The position numbers and the translations under genes were made by a program. From Agromyces cerinus subsp. cerinus (GTDB lineage Bacteria; Actinomycetota; Actinomycetes; Actinomycetales; Microbacteriaceae): 64,000 nt of DNA. The stretch is taken from NCBI RefSeq assembly GCF_900142065.1, contig NZ_FSRJ01000001.1:1240001-1304000 (forward strand), given 5' to 3'. The notes under the pieces are model-generated. The model searched no databases. It was not told the origin of the DNA and saw only the letters and a list, made by a program, of their open reading frames with translations. Below are positions 9,227-16,784 of this stretch, piece by piece (the first letter of the stretch is position 1; each line of letters starts with the position of its first letter).

Positions 9227-10160
9227 GCGTTCCGCTCCGCGTCGGCAGGGTCTCGGCCCGGCCGACGGCGACCGGGGCGGACTGCAGCAGCTCTGCGAGA
9301 CTCGGGCCGGCGAACTCGAGGAACCGCGACCCGAGTTCCCGTTCGCGTGCGGCGAGGGCGTACCCGCGCACGAGACGCAGATCACCGAGTGCTCGCCAGC
9401 GGAGTCCGAACGCGAGCGCCTCGGCGCTCGTGCAGAGCACCAGGTCGCCTCCGCCCAGCCCCGCCGACATCGCCGTGATGAGCGACGGCGCCGTTCGCAG
9501 CTGGGCCGGTGCGAGTCCCGCGCCGTTCCGCACCCGTTCGAGCCGGTCGCGAACGTGCGGCACGTCGTCTTCGGGCGCCAGCCAGACTCTGACGAGCGAG
9601 CGGATGCCGCGGCGCGGCCGGAGCTCGGAGAAGAAGAAGTCACCGTCCGATCGGATCGGCACGTCCGCCCCGACCCCGACTCCGAGTGCCGCCGCCCATC
9701 GGGCTCGATCGGGCGCGACGGGTTCGAGGTTGAGCGAGCTGCGCCCGGCCGCGAACGCCGCCTCGCGATCCGCCGGAAGGCCGGGCACGAACTCGACGGT
9801 CATCGTCCGGCGCGTTGCGGCAGCGGCGATCCCCGCGGCCACGGCGGGTTCGAAGGCGTGCGGCACGCCGACCGTCACGGGAAGCCGATGCGACCGCTCG
9901 GCGTCCTCGGAGAGTTCGAGCGCGGCGTCGACGAGTTTGATCGCACTCGGCAGCACCCCCCGGCCGAACTCCGTCAGCACCACACGGCGCGAGGTGCGTT
10001 CGAAGAGGCGTGCGCCGAGGTGCTGCTCGAGGGCCGCGATGCGCCGGCTGGCAACGGATTGGGTGACGCCGGCACCGATGGCACCGGCCGTGAAACTCTC
10101 GCGCTCGGCGACCGACACGAATGCCTCGCACGCCGCCCGCAGATCGAGGTGTCGCGCCAT
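9216..10160 (-). CDS. LysR-family regulator, BlaA/AmpR-like
   Basis: 314 residues: an N-terminal winged HTH (AFVSVAERESFTAGAIG, SVASRRIAALEQHLGARLF) and a LysR substrate-binding domain. Start taken at 10160 (MARHLDL) because a T-N11-A palindrome sits just upstream; an earlier in-frame codon at 10184 would put that palindrome inside the gene. It overlaps the downstream BlaB-like gene by 11 bases and is divergent from the class A beta-lactamase gene at 10235. It is therefore the likely activator of bla and its own repressor, as for BlaA of streptomycetes and AmpR of enterobacteria. The effector is unknown. Confidence 0.88.
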   Translation of the reverse strand: MARHLDLRAACEAFVSVAERESFTAGAIGAGVTQSVASRRIAALEQHLGARLFERTSRRVVLTEFGRGVLPSAIKLVDAALELSEDAERSHRLPVTVGVPHAFEPAVAAGIAAAATRRTMTVEFVPGLPADREAAFAAGRSSLNLEPVAPDRARWAAALGVGVGADVPIRSDGDFFFSELRPRRGIRSLVRVWLAPEDDVPHVRDRLERVRNGAGLAPAQLRTAPSLITAMSAGLGGGDLVLCTSAEALAFGLRWRALGDLRLVRGYALAARERELGSRFLEFAGPSLAELLQSAPVAVGRAETLPTRSGTHED

Positions 10161-10162
10161 GC

Positions 10163-10177
10163 ATGCGATTCTCGCAT
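10163..10177. promoter_or_regulatory. LysR-type T-N11-A operator between bla and its regulator
   Basis: Perfect inverted repeat ATGCGA-TTC-TCGCAT. T10164 and A10176 are separated by exactly 11 bases, the LysR consensus spacing. It lies 2 bases upstream of the regulator start and 57 bases before the bla start, a position fit for both autoregulation and bla activation. Confidence 0.6.
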
Positions 10178-10234
10178 CGATCACGGCGATACGGCCTTTG
10201 CCTGCATCAACGGGTCGCGGACAGACTCCCGGAC

Positions 10235-11158
10235 ATGACGAATCGACCGAACTCCAACCAGCTCTCCCGACGATCCCTGCTCGCCATCGGCGGTCTCACC
10301 ACGGCGGGCGCGGCAGCCGCGGCGTTCTCGGCGACGCCCGCGTTCGCGGCGCCGTCAGCGCCTGCGGTCGGCGGCCACCGGCGGCTGACCGAGGCCATCG
10401 CTGAGCTGGAGCGGGCGACCTCCGTCACCATCGGCGTCACCGCACTGTGGCACGACTCGCGGCGGGCCTTCAGGTATCGCGGCGACGAGCTCTTCCCGAT
10501 GTGCTCGGTGTTCAAGACCCTCGCCGCGGGCGCCCTCGTGCAGGCGCGGGGCTACGACGACGTCTACTGGGCGAAGCCGATCCCGTTCACCCTGGCCGAC
10601 GTCGTCGGCAAGGACACGAGGCTGAATCGCGACACGTGGCTGGCCACCCCTGAGGAGATGGCCGACGCCGCCATCCGCTACAGCGACAACACCGCCGGCA
10701 ACCTGCTGCTGCGGGAGCTCGGCGGCCCGCAGGCTGTGACGGCCTTCGCCCGCTCCCTCGGCGCGAACCGAACCCGACTCGACCGTCCGGAACCCCAGGT
10801 CAACGAGGCGACGCCGGGCGACGAGCGCGATACGTCGACACCCGACGACATCGCGTTCCTCCTGCAACTCCTGCTCATCGACCAGGGTGCCGGCGCCCTC
10901 ACCACCGCGCGGCTCCAGGAGTGGATGCTGCGGAACACGACCTCGGGCAAGCGCATTCTCGCTGGCCTGACGCCCCCGTTCGAACTCGCCGACAAGACCG
11001 GTCTCGGCGGCTACGGCGTCGTCAACGACGCCGGGGTGATCTGGCGTCCGGGCGAGGAGGCCCTGACGCTCGCGATCCTGACCCGCACCGACCGCGCCGA
11101 CGCTCCGAGCAACCACGATGTGCTCGCCGACGTCACGCGGCTCATCGTCGCGGCCTGA
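10235..11158 (+). CDS. Class A beta-lactamase, Tat-exported
   Basis: 307 residues beginning with a twin-arginine signal (SRRSLLAIGG, then an Ala-rich h-region ending AFAAP), so it is exported folded. All class A motifs are present: Ser91-x-x-Lys94 (SVFK), SDN in RYSDNTAGN, the omega-loop Glu166/Asn170 pair in EPQVNEATPGDERDT, and KTG in DKTGLGGYG. Cys90 directly precedes the nucleophile. It should hydrolyse penicillins and possibly cephalosporins. ATG start is chosen for the complete Tat signal. Expression is probably under the divergent LysR gene. Confidence 0.95.
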   Translation: MTNRPNSNQLSRRSLLAIGGLTTAGAAAAAFSATPAFAAPSAPAVGGHRRLTEAIAELERATSVTIGVTALWHDSRRAFRYRGDELFPMCSVFKTLAAGALVQARGYDDVYWAKPIPFTLADVVGKDTRLNRDTWLATPEEMADAAIRYSDNTAGNLLLRELGGPQAVTAFARSLGANRTRLDRPEPQVNEATPGDERDTSTPDDIAFLLQLLLIDQGAGALTTARLQEWMLRNTTSGKRILAGLTPPFELADKTGLGGYGVVNDAGVIWRPGEEALTLAILTRTDRADAPSNHDVLADVTRLIVAA

Positions 11159-11239
11159 CGGGTCGGCGCGCGTTCCTACTCGATCCCGAATCTCGGCGAC
11201 GAGCCTGAACCATCGACGACCCGCTCGAATCCACCTCTG

Positions 11240-11722
11240 TCAGAGCCGCTGCGGCCCCGACCCGTGCTCGCCGAGCTCGTCGTCGGGGTTCAGCAGTCGG
11301 CACGCCTTCATCGAGAGGCAGCCGCAGCCGATGCATCCGGTGAGCTCGCGTTCGAGCTGTTCGATGCCCTGCCGGCGCAGCTCGAGCTGCCGCTTCCACC
11401 GTCGCGACGCCTGCTGCCAGTCCTCGTGGCTCGGGGTCGTGTCGAGGGGCACGTTCTCGAAGGCGGTCTGCACGTCGGAGAGCGGGATGCCGAGTCGCTT
11501 CGCGACCGAGATGAGCGAGACCCGGCGCAGCATGTGGCGCGGGTAGCGCCGTTGATTGCCGTCGGTGCGGTGCGAGGCGATGAGCCCGAGGTCCTCGTAG
11601 TAGCGCAGCGCTGACGGCGCCACCCCGGTGCGCCGGCTCATCTCGCCGACGGTGAGCAGCTCGTCGGGCGCGTGCTTGCCGACTGCTGCCGGTTCGGCCT
11701 CGACTGCGTCATGCTGCGACAT
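11240..11722 (-). CDS. soxR: Redox-sensing MerR-family activator SoxR
   Basis: 160 residues: MerR winged HTH (LTVGEMSRRTGVAPSALRYY), dimerisation helix, and a C-terminal [2Fe-2S] site with the SoxR spacing C-x2-C-x-C-x5-C (CIGCGCLSMKAC). Oxidation of the cluster by redox-cycling compounds switches it on. Start at the ATG preceded by a GAGGGGG ribosome site. In actinobacteria SoxR answers to redox-active small molecules rather than to superoxide as such. The SoxR box in the spacer of the divergent fdxA promoter shows its main target here; it probably also sets its own level. Confidence 0.96.
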   Translation of the reverse strand: MSQHDAVEAEPAAVGKHAPDELLTVGEMSRRTGVAPSALRYYEDLGLIASHRTDGNQRRYPRHMLRRVSLISVAKRLGIPLSDVQTAFENVPLDTTPSHEDWQQASRRWKRQLELRRQGIEQLERELTGCIGCGCLSMKACRLLNPDDELGEHGSGPQRL

Positions 11723-11736
11723 CCGACCCCCTCGTT

Positions 11737-11767
11737 TTGACTTCAAGGGTACTTGAGGTTTTACGGT
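11737..11767 (+). promoter_or_regulatory. SoxR-controlled promoter with SoxR box in a 19-base spacer
   Basis: TTGACT (11737-11742) and TACGGT (11762-11767) are separated by 19 bases, the over-long spacer that MerR-family activators correct. Filling the spacer edge is CTTCAAG-GGTA-CTTGAGG (11741-11758), one mismatch from a perfect inverted repeat and very close to the enterobacterial soxS operator. It reads toward fdxA. Confidence 0.85.
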
Positions 11768-11773
11768 AGAGGC

Positions 11774-11806
11774 ATGCGATTCGTGAAGTCGGTGACCGCC
11801 AGGTGA
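11774..11806 (+). CDS. Possible 10-codon leader peptide coupled to fdxA
   Basis: An ATG lies six bases after the TACGGT -10 element, so the SoxR-driven transcript may be leaderless. The frame encodes [10 protein letters not shown] and its TGA overlaps the fdxA GTG start (GTGA at 11803-11806). No convincing ribosome site precedes fdxA, so translational coupling through this mini-ORF would explain how fdxA is translated. The peptide may equally be an accident of the 5' leader. Confidence 0.4.
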   Translation: MRFVKSVTAR

Positions 11807-12150
11807 CGTATGTGATCGCGCTGCCATGCGTCGACGTGAAAGACAAGGCATGCATCGACGAGTGTCCCGTCGACTGCATCTACGAGGGCGAGCGCTCGCT
11901 CTACATCCATCCTGACGAATGCGTCGACTGCGGTGCGTGCGAACCCGTGTGCCCGGTCGAGGCCATCTACTACGAAGACGACCTGCCCGACGTGTGGGCC
12001 GACTACTACAAGGCCAACGTCGAGTTCTTCGAGGTGTCGGTCGGGGCGCGGTCGCCGCTCGGTTCCCCCGGCGGTGCGGCGAAGACCGGGCTGCTGGCGT
12101 TCGACCACCCGATCATCTCCGCGCTGCCACCTCAGGAGGCGCACGCATGA
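11803..12150 (+). CDS. fdxA: Seven-iron ferredoxin
   Basis: 115 residues, the length of actinobacterial FdxA. The N-terminus carries the [3Fe-4S]/[4Fe-4S] cysteine arrangement (Cys9, Cys17, Cys21 then CP and the second motif [12 protein letters not shown]). The acidic C-terminal region ([14 protein letters not shown]) is typical. It is a small cytoplasmic electron carrier. It is the first full gene behind the SoxR promoter and its stop overlaps the start of the flavin reductase gene (ATGA), so the two form a SoxR regulon unit, perhaps supplying electrons to detoxify redox-cycling compounds or to reset SoxR. The role is inferred. Confidence 0.95.
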   Translation: MTYVIALPCVDVKDKACIDECPVDCIYEGERSLYIHPDECVDCGACEPVCPVEAIYYEDDLPDVWADYYKANVEFFEVSVGARSPLGSPGGAAKTGLLAFDHPIISALPPQEAHA

Positions 12151-12668
12151 CGGATGCCGCGACCACGCGCGACGACGTCGCCACCGCCATCGCGTTCAAG
12201 GCCGCGTTCCGCGATCACCCGGCCGGCGTCGCGCTCATCACCGGTATGACGCCCGACGGCCCGGTCGGCCTCACCGCGTCGAGCGTCGCGTCGGTCTCGG
12301 CCGAGCCGGCCGCCCTGTCGTTCTCGGTGACCCGGGCCACGGGCTCGGCCGGCGCACTGCTCGCCGCCGACAGCATCGTCGTGCACTTCCTCGGCGCGCA
12401 CCACGTCGACGTCGCCCGCGCCTTCGCCCGCTCAGGCCAACCCCGCTTCACTCCCGAGCAGGGCTGGTCGCGTCTCGAGACCGGTGAGCCGTGGCTCGCC
12501 GACTCCCCGGCAGCGCTCCGCTGTCGTACGCTGCACGTGGTGCCGGTCGGCGGGTCCTCACTCGTCGTCGCCGAAGTGCTCGACGTGTTCCTCGGCGAGC
12601 AGGCACCCTCGCTCGTCTACCGTGATCGCCGCTTCCACCGCCTCGATCACGCCGCCCCCGAACTCTGA
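12147..12668 (+). CDS. Flavin reductase-like FMN-binding protein (DIM6/NTAB family)
   Basis: 173 residues with the flavin reductase-like split barrel: [12 protein letters not shown] near the N-terminus, the flavin-contact segment [35 protein letters not shown], and a C-terminal [10 protein letters not shown]. It should bind FMN or FAD and reduce it with NAD(P)H, for instance to supply a partner monooxygenase. Its ATG overlaps the fdxA stop, preceded by CAGGAGG within fdxA. As part of the SoxR unit it may reduce redox-active natural products. No partner monooxygenase is present nearby. Confidence 0.9.
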   Translation: MTDAATTRDDVATAIAFKAAFRDHPAGVALITGMTPDGPVGLTASSVASVSAEPAALSFSVTRATGSAGALLAADSIVVHFLGAHHVDVARAFARSGQPRFTPEQGWSRLETGEPWLADSPAALRCRTLHVVPVGGSSLVVAEVLDVFLGEQAPSLVYRDRRFHRLDHAAPEL

Positions 12669-12724
12669 CTCCCGCCACCCGCCGCACCGCACACGCGATC
12701 GGCACACCGAAAGGAAGCATCCGG

Positions 12725-13357
12725 ATGCCCGCCTACTCACTGCCAGAACTGCCGTACGACTACTCGGCGCTCGAGCCGCACATCTCGGCCACGATCATGG
12801 AGCTGCACCACTCGAAGCACCACCAGGCCTATGTCACGGGCGCGAACACTGCGCTCGAGCAGCTCGCCGAGGCCCGTGAGAGCGGCAACCTCGCCAACGT
12901 GAACAAGCTCGAGAAGGACCTCGCGTTCAACCTCGGCGGTCACATCAACCACAGCGTGTTCTGGCAGAACATGTCGCCCGACGGCGGCGGCTCCCCCGAG
13001 GGCGAGCTGGCTGCCGCGATCGACGACGGCTTCGGCTCGTTCGACGCGTTCCGCGCGCACTTCACCGCGACGGCGCTCGGCGTGCAGGGCTCCGGCTGGG
13101 CGGTGCTCGCCTGGGACAGCGTGGGCGCCCGCCCCGTGATCTTCCAGCTCTTCGACCAGCAGGGCAACGCACCGCTCGGCGTCACCCCGCTGCTGCAGCT
13201 CGACGTCTGGGAGCACGCGTACTACCTCGACTACCGGAACGTCCGCGCCGACTACGTGAAGGCCTTCTGGGAGATCGTGAACTGGGCCGACGTGCAGGCG
13301 CGGTTCGCGGCCGCCAGCACCGCCACCAACGGCCTTATCGTGCCGAGGGCCAGCTGA
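12725..13357 (+). CDS. sodA: Superoxide dismutase, Mn/Fe type
   Basis: 210 residues, typical of cytosolic Mn/Fe SOD: N-terminal [12 protein letters not shown], first metal His28 in MELHHSKHH, second His in [10 protein letters not shown], and Asp plus His in [11 protein letters not shown]. Sequence context ([19 protein letters not shown]) is of the Mn-preferring sort, though metal choice cannot be proved by reading. AAAGGAAG precedes the ATG. It follows the SoxR-controlled pair by 56 bases on the same strand, so read-through could add it to the redox response. Confidence 0.96.
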   Translation: MPAYSLPELPYDYSALEPHISATIMELHHSKHHQAYVTGANTALEQLAEARESGNLANVNKLEKDLAFNLGGHINHSVFWQNMSPDGGGSPEGELAAAIDDGFGSFDAFRAHFTATALGVQGSGWAVLAWDSVGARPVIFQLFDQQGNAPLGVTPLLQLDVWEHAYYLDYRNVRADYVKAFWEIVNWADVQARFAAASTATNGLIVPRAS

Positions 13358-13515
13358 GCACTCCGCCCGAACCCCCTCGCGCGCCACGGCGCCGGCGCAG
13401 ACCGCGCCGGCGCCCGTCGGTCGCGCTCCTCGCGGTGCAGCTCCGGCGCTATGGACTGCTCGCGTTGATCCTCCTCACCGCGATCGGCACGTTGATCGCC
13501 TGGTTGAGCCAGTAG
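13354..13515 (+). CDS. Possible small basic single-TM protein after sodA
   Basis: An open frame encodes a Pro/Arg-rich stretch followed by a clear transmembrane helix ([17 protein letters not shown]) and stop. It has no ATG. A CTG at 13354 overlaps the sodA stop (CTGA) and gives 53 residues; a GTG at 13435 gives 26. The Arg-rich cytosolic tail plus helix looks like a real small membrane protein, but the unusual start keeps confidence low. I do not recognise a family. Confidence 0.3.
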   Translation: MSTPPEPPRAPRRRRRPRRRPSVALLAVQLRRYGLLALILLTAIGTLIAWLSQ

Positions 13516-13603
13516 GCGGTATCCCTCTCGAGCCGACTCGACTAGGCTGGGAAGTTCTGTTCCAGACGACCCCGCGGGGTCGCCGAAAGGGAGGAATTCC
13601 GCG

Positions 13604-14014
13604 ATGACCACGGAATCCGTGTGGATGACCCCGGCCGCGCTCGAGCGGCTCGAGGCGGAACTCGTCGAGCTCTCGCGGCCCGGCCGAACGCTGACCGACA
13701 CCGAGCAGGCGCGAGCCACCGAGCTTCGTGCGATGGTGCGCAACGCCGAGGTCGGCCTGAAGCCCGACGACGGGCTCGTCGAGCCCGGCATGCGCATCAC
13801 GGTGCGGTTCGACGACGACGCGGAGCCCACGAGCTTCCTGCTCGGCAGCCGCGAGCTCGCCGACCTCGACTCGACCGTCGACCTCGACGTCTACTCGCCG
13901 ACCTCGCCGCTCGGCGCGGCGATCACCGGGCACTACGTCGGCGACGCCGTCACCTACCAGGCGCCGAACCGCGCCGTGCAGGTCACGGTGCTCGAAGCGG
14001 TGCCGTTCGGCTGA
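13604..14014 (+). CDS. GreA/GreB C-terminal-domain protein
   Basis: 136 residues with a short helical start (TPAALERLEAELVELSR, an abbreviated coiled coil) and the FKBP-like C-terminal fold of transcription cleavage factors (VYSPTSPLGAAITGHYVGDAVTY). It is shorter than true GreA (about 160 residues) and the coiled-coil tip that reaches into RNA polymerase is reduced, so it may be a Gre-like modulator (as Rnk or CarD-like partners) and not a cleavage factor. GAGG precedes the ATG. The perfect hairpin just downstream ends the unit. Confidence 0.82.
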   Translation: MTTESVWMTPAALERLEAELVELSRPGRTLTDTEQARATELRAMVRNAEVGLKPDDGLVEPGMRITVRFDDDAEPTSFLLGSRELADLDSTVDLDVYSPTSPLGAAITGHYVGDAVTYQAPNRAVQVTVLEAVPFG

Positions 14015-14028
14015 TCGAACGAGAATCG

Positions 14029-14067
14029 AGCGGATGCCGCGGGTGCACGCCACCCGCGGCATCCGCT
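14029..14067 (+). terminator. Perfect 17-bp hairpin terminator
   Basis: Arms 14029-14045 and 14051-14067 pair perfectly around a five-base loop, 14 bases after the GreA-like stop. No strong T-run. Confidence 0.75.
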
Positions 14068-14123
14068 CGTCTGCTGCGCCGTTTCCTGCGCCGTTTCGTG
14101 CACGCCGGGTCTAGCGTGGGGTC

Positions 14124-14495
14124 ATGCCCATCGAAGAGCTCCATGGAGTGCGCGTCGATCGTCTCGACATCGACGGCCCGACGATCGCGACCGATGACGA
14201 CACCTCCGACCTGGTCGGCGGCGCCTGGTCGAACCGGGCGAACCTCATCGCGATCCCGGTCGAACGACTCGACGAACGGTTCTTCGACCTCTCGAGCGGC
14301 TTCGCCGACGAGGTGCTCGGCAAGTTCGGCGATTACCGCCTGCGCGTCGCGATCGTGGGCGACGTGACCGAGCACACGGCGGCGAACGATGCCTTCGACG
14401 CGTTCGTGCGGGATGCGAACCGAGGCGATGCCGCGTGGTTCGTGCCCGACGTCGCCGCCCTCGCCGCGAGGCTCGCGGCACGCGCCCGGCGCTGA
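14124..14495 (+). CDS. DUF4180-family protein
   Basis: 123 residues matching the DUF4180 pattern: an N-terminal strand, an Asp-rich linker, ANLIAIPVERLDERFFDL, FADEVLGKFGDYRLRVAIVGDV and a C-terminal AWFVPDVAAL. The family is small and cytoplasmic with no established biochemical role; members often sit alone near regulators. TAGCGT lies six bases before the ATG, so the transcript is probably leaderless. It is a single-gene unit between two hairpin/promoter regions. Confidence 0.85.
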   Translation: MPIEELHGVRVDRLDIDGPTIATDDDTSDLVGGAWSNRANLIAIPVERLDERFFDLSSGFADEVLGKFGDYRLRVAIVGDVTEHTAANDAFDAFVRDANRGDAAWFVPDVAALAARLAARARR

Positions 14496-14571
14496 GGGCC
14501 ATTGCGCCTCATGAGGATTCATGACCGCGTGAAAGGCTGAACCCCTGCTGGAACAATGCAGGATCTTGCTT

Positions 14572-14585
14572 GATACTTGCAGTAT
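14572..14585 (+). promoter_or_regulatory. Leaderless promoter and LacI-type operator of the GH36 gene
   Basis: GATACT (14572-14577) is followed by six bases and the ATG at 14584. Overlapping it is the perfect inverted repeat ATACT-TGC-AGTAT (14573-14585). The core CTTGCAG recurs at the promoter of the glycosidase-like gene at 17842, which suggests a shared site for the LacI regulator encoded between them. Confidence 0.55.
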
Positions 14586-16755
14586 GTCTCTTTCGGTAGT
14601 GCATCTGACATCCGCCGGCGTCTCGTTGCTCCTGCGCATCCATTCCACAGGTCTGCCGGAGGTGACGCACTGGGGCCGAGCGCTCGGCGAGTTGACGCCC
14701 GACGAACTCCAGATCGCGTGCATCGTCGCCGAGCAGGTGGCCACAACGAGCGGCCCCGCCGCGCGACACGCACTCACCATCGTTCCGGAGCACGGCGACG
14801 GATGGTTCGGCAGGCCCGGCGTGGTCGGCAGCCGCGACGGCGGCGCATGGTCTCCGCGATTCACCGTGGTCGAGACCGCCCTCGACGGCCGGGTGCTCGC
14901 AGCCGACGACACGGTCTCGAGCGGAGCGGGTCGGGTCGACATCCGCGCCCGCGACGACTGGGCGGCGCTCGAGTTCGACCTTTGCATTGAGATGGAGGCA
15001 TCCGGAATCGTGACCATGCAGGCCACGATCCGCAACACCTCGGCGGCCCCGTACCGTCTCGACGCGCTGCGACTCGTGCTCCCCGTGCCGACGTATGCGA
15101 GCGAGGGGCTCGACTTCACCGGACGCTGGGGCAACGAGCGGTGGCCGCAGCGGTTCACCGTCGGCCACGGCGTGCACTCGCGTGAATCCCGTCGTGGTCG
15201 CACCGGCTTCGATGCGGCGCTGCTGCTCTGCGCCGGCACCCCCGGCTTCACCTTCCGCCACGGCGAGGTCTGGTCGATGCATGTCGGCTTCAGCGGCAAT
15301 CACGAGCACTACCTCGAGCGCACGTCGAGCGCCGCGGTGCTCGGCGGCGGCGAACTCCTCCTCCCCGGAGAGGTCGTGCTCGCGACCGGCGAGGAGTATC
15401 GATCGCCGCTCGTCTACGCCTCCTACGGCACGGGTCTCGACGGCGTCGCAGCCCGTCACCACGCCTCGCTGCGCGCCCGGCCGCACCATCCGCGATCGCC
15501 GCGTCCCGTCACCCTCAACGTCTGGGAGGCCGTCTACTTCGACCACGACTTCGACAAGCTCGCCCGGCTCGCCACGGTCGCAGCCGACCTCGGGGTCGAG
15601 CGGTTCGTGCTCGACGACGGCTGGTTCCTCGGTCGACGCGACGATCGCGCGGGCCTCGGCGACTGGATCCCCGATCCCGCCGTGTGGCCGAACGGCCTCG
15701 ACCCGCTCGTCTCGCTCGTCACCGAACTGGGCATGCAGTTCGGCATCTGGGTCGAGCCCGAGATGGTCAACGTCGATTCCGACGTTGCGCGCGCACACCC
15801 CGACTGGATCATGCGGGCACGCGACACGCTGCCGATCGAGGGGCGCAACCAGCAGCTGCTCGACCTCACCAATCCGGCGGCGTACGAGTACCTCAGGGAC
15901 CGCTTGTCGACGCTGCTCTCGGATTCGCGCATCGGCTACCTCAAGTGGGACCACAACCGCGATCTCGTCGAGGCCGGCAGCGGGCGCGACCTCACGCCCG
16001 CGGTGCATCGTCAGACCTTGGCGACGTATCGACTGATGGACGAGCTCCGGGCCGCGCACCCCGGCCTGGAGATCGAGAGCTGCAGCTCGGGCGGCGGCCG
16101 GGTCGATCGCGGGGTCATCGAGCACACCGATCGCGTGTGGGCCTCCGACAACATGGACCCGCTCGATCGGATGCGGATCATGACCGGCACCGGCCTGCTG
16201 CTGCCCCCGGAACTCATCGGATCGCACATCGCCTCGCCGACGTCGCACACGACCGGCAGAACGCATTCGCTGCCGTTCCGTGCCGCAGTGGCCCTCATCG
16301 GCCATCTCGGGATCGAATGGGACCTCACGACAACATCGCCCGAGGAGCTCGCCGAACTCCGCGGATGGATCGAGCGCTACGTCGGCCTGCGGCAACTGCT
16401 GCACACGGGCGAGGTCGTCAACGGCGACCGTGCCGGCCAGGACGCCGTCGTGCGCGGCGTGGTCGCCGCCGACGGATCCGAGGCGTTCTACACGATCGTC
16501 GCCGCAGAGCACGGGCCCGACTCGACGCTGCGCTTGCGACTCCCGGGACTCGATGCGACCTCGCGGTACCGGGTGCGCGCCGAGATGCCTGGAATCACGG
16601 AGGTCGAGCTGGCGGAGGTCGACGGCATCGGCGCGTATGGTCTCTTCTCCCCCGTTCCCGTGACACTGCCGGGTAGCATCCTGATGGCATCGGGTGTGGA
16701 GATTCCGGCGTTGCGTCCGGAAACGACCGTGCTCGTCCACCTCGAGCGCGAGTGA
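14584..16755 (+). CDS. GH36 alpha-galactosidase
   Basis: Releases terminal alpha-galactose from raffinose-type sugars or galactomannan. 723 residues with the three parts of the family: N-terminal beta-supersandwich (about 1-300), (beta/alpha)8 barrel, and a short C-terminal beta domain. Catalytic motifs: VLDDGWF, WVEPEMVN, nucleophile Asp in YLKWDHNR, CSSGGGRVDRG and acid/base Asp in WASDNMD. No signal peptide, so it acts on imported sugar. The LacI gene follows at once and the ABC transporter is downstream. The ATG is placed by the leaderless promoter; a TTG at 14566 would start inside it. Confidence 0.94.
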   Translation: MSLSVVHLTSAGVSLLLRIHSTGLPEVTHWGRALGELTPDELQIACIVAEQVATTSGPAARHALTIVPEHGDGWFGRPGVVGSRDGGAWSPRFTVVETALDGRVLAADDTVSSGAGRVDIRARDDWAALEFDLCIEMEASGIVTMQATIRNTSAAPYRLDALRLVLPVPTYASEGLDFTGRWGNERWPQRFTVGHGVHSRESRRGRTGFDAALLLCAGTPGFTFRHGEVWSMHVGFSGNHEHYLERTSSAAVLGGGELLLPGEVVLATGEEYRSPLVYASYGTGLDGVAARHHASLRARPHHPRSPRPVTLNVWEAVYFDHDFDKLARLATVAADLGVERFVLDDGWFLGRRDDRAGLGDWIPDPAVWPNGLDPLVSLVTELGMQFGIWVEPEMVNVDSDVARAHPDWIMRARDTLPIEGRNQQLLDLTNPAAYEYLRDRLSTLLSDSRIGYLKWDHNRDLVEAGSGRDLTPAVHRQTLATYRLMDELRAAHPGLEIESCSSGGGRVDRGVIEHTDRVWASDNMDPLDRMRIMTGTGLLLPPELIGSHIASPTSHTTGRTHSLPFRAAVALIGHLGIEWDLTTTSPEELAELRGWIERYVGLRQLLHTGEVVNGDRAGQDAVVRGVVAADGSEAFYTIVAAEHGPDSTLRLRLPGLDATSRYRVRAEMPGITEVELAEVDGIGAYGLFSPVPVTLPGSILMASGVEIPALRPETTVLVHLERE

Positions 16756-16784
16756 ACAAGATTGTCGTGTGGAAAGGGAGCCGA

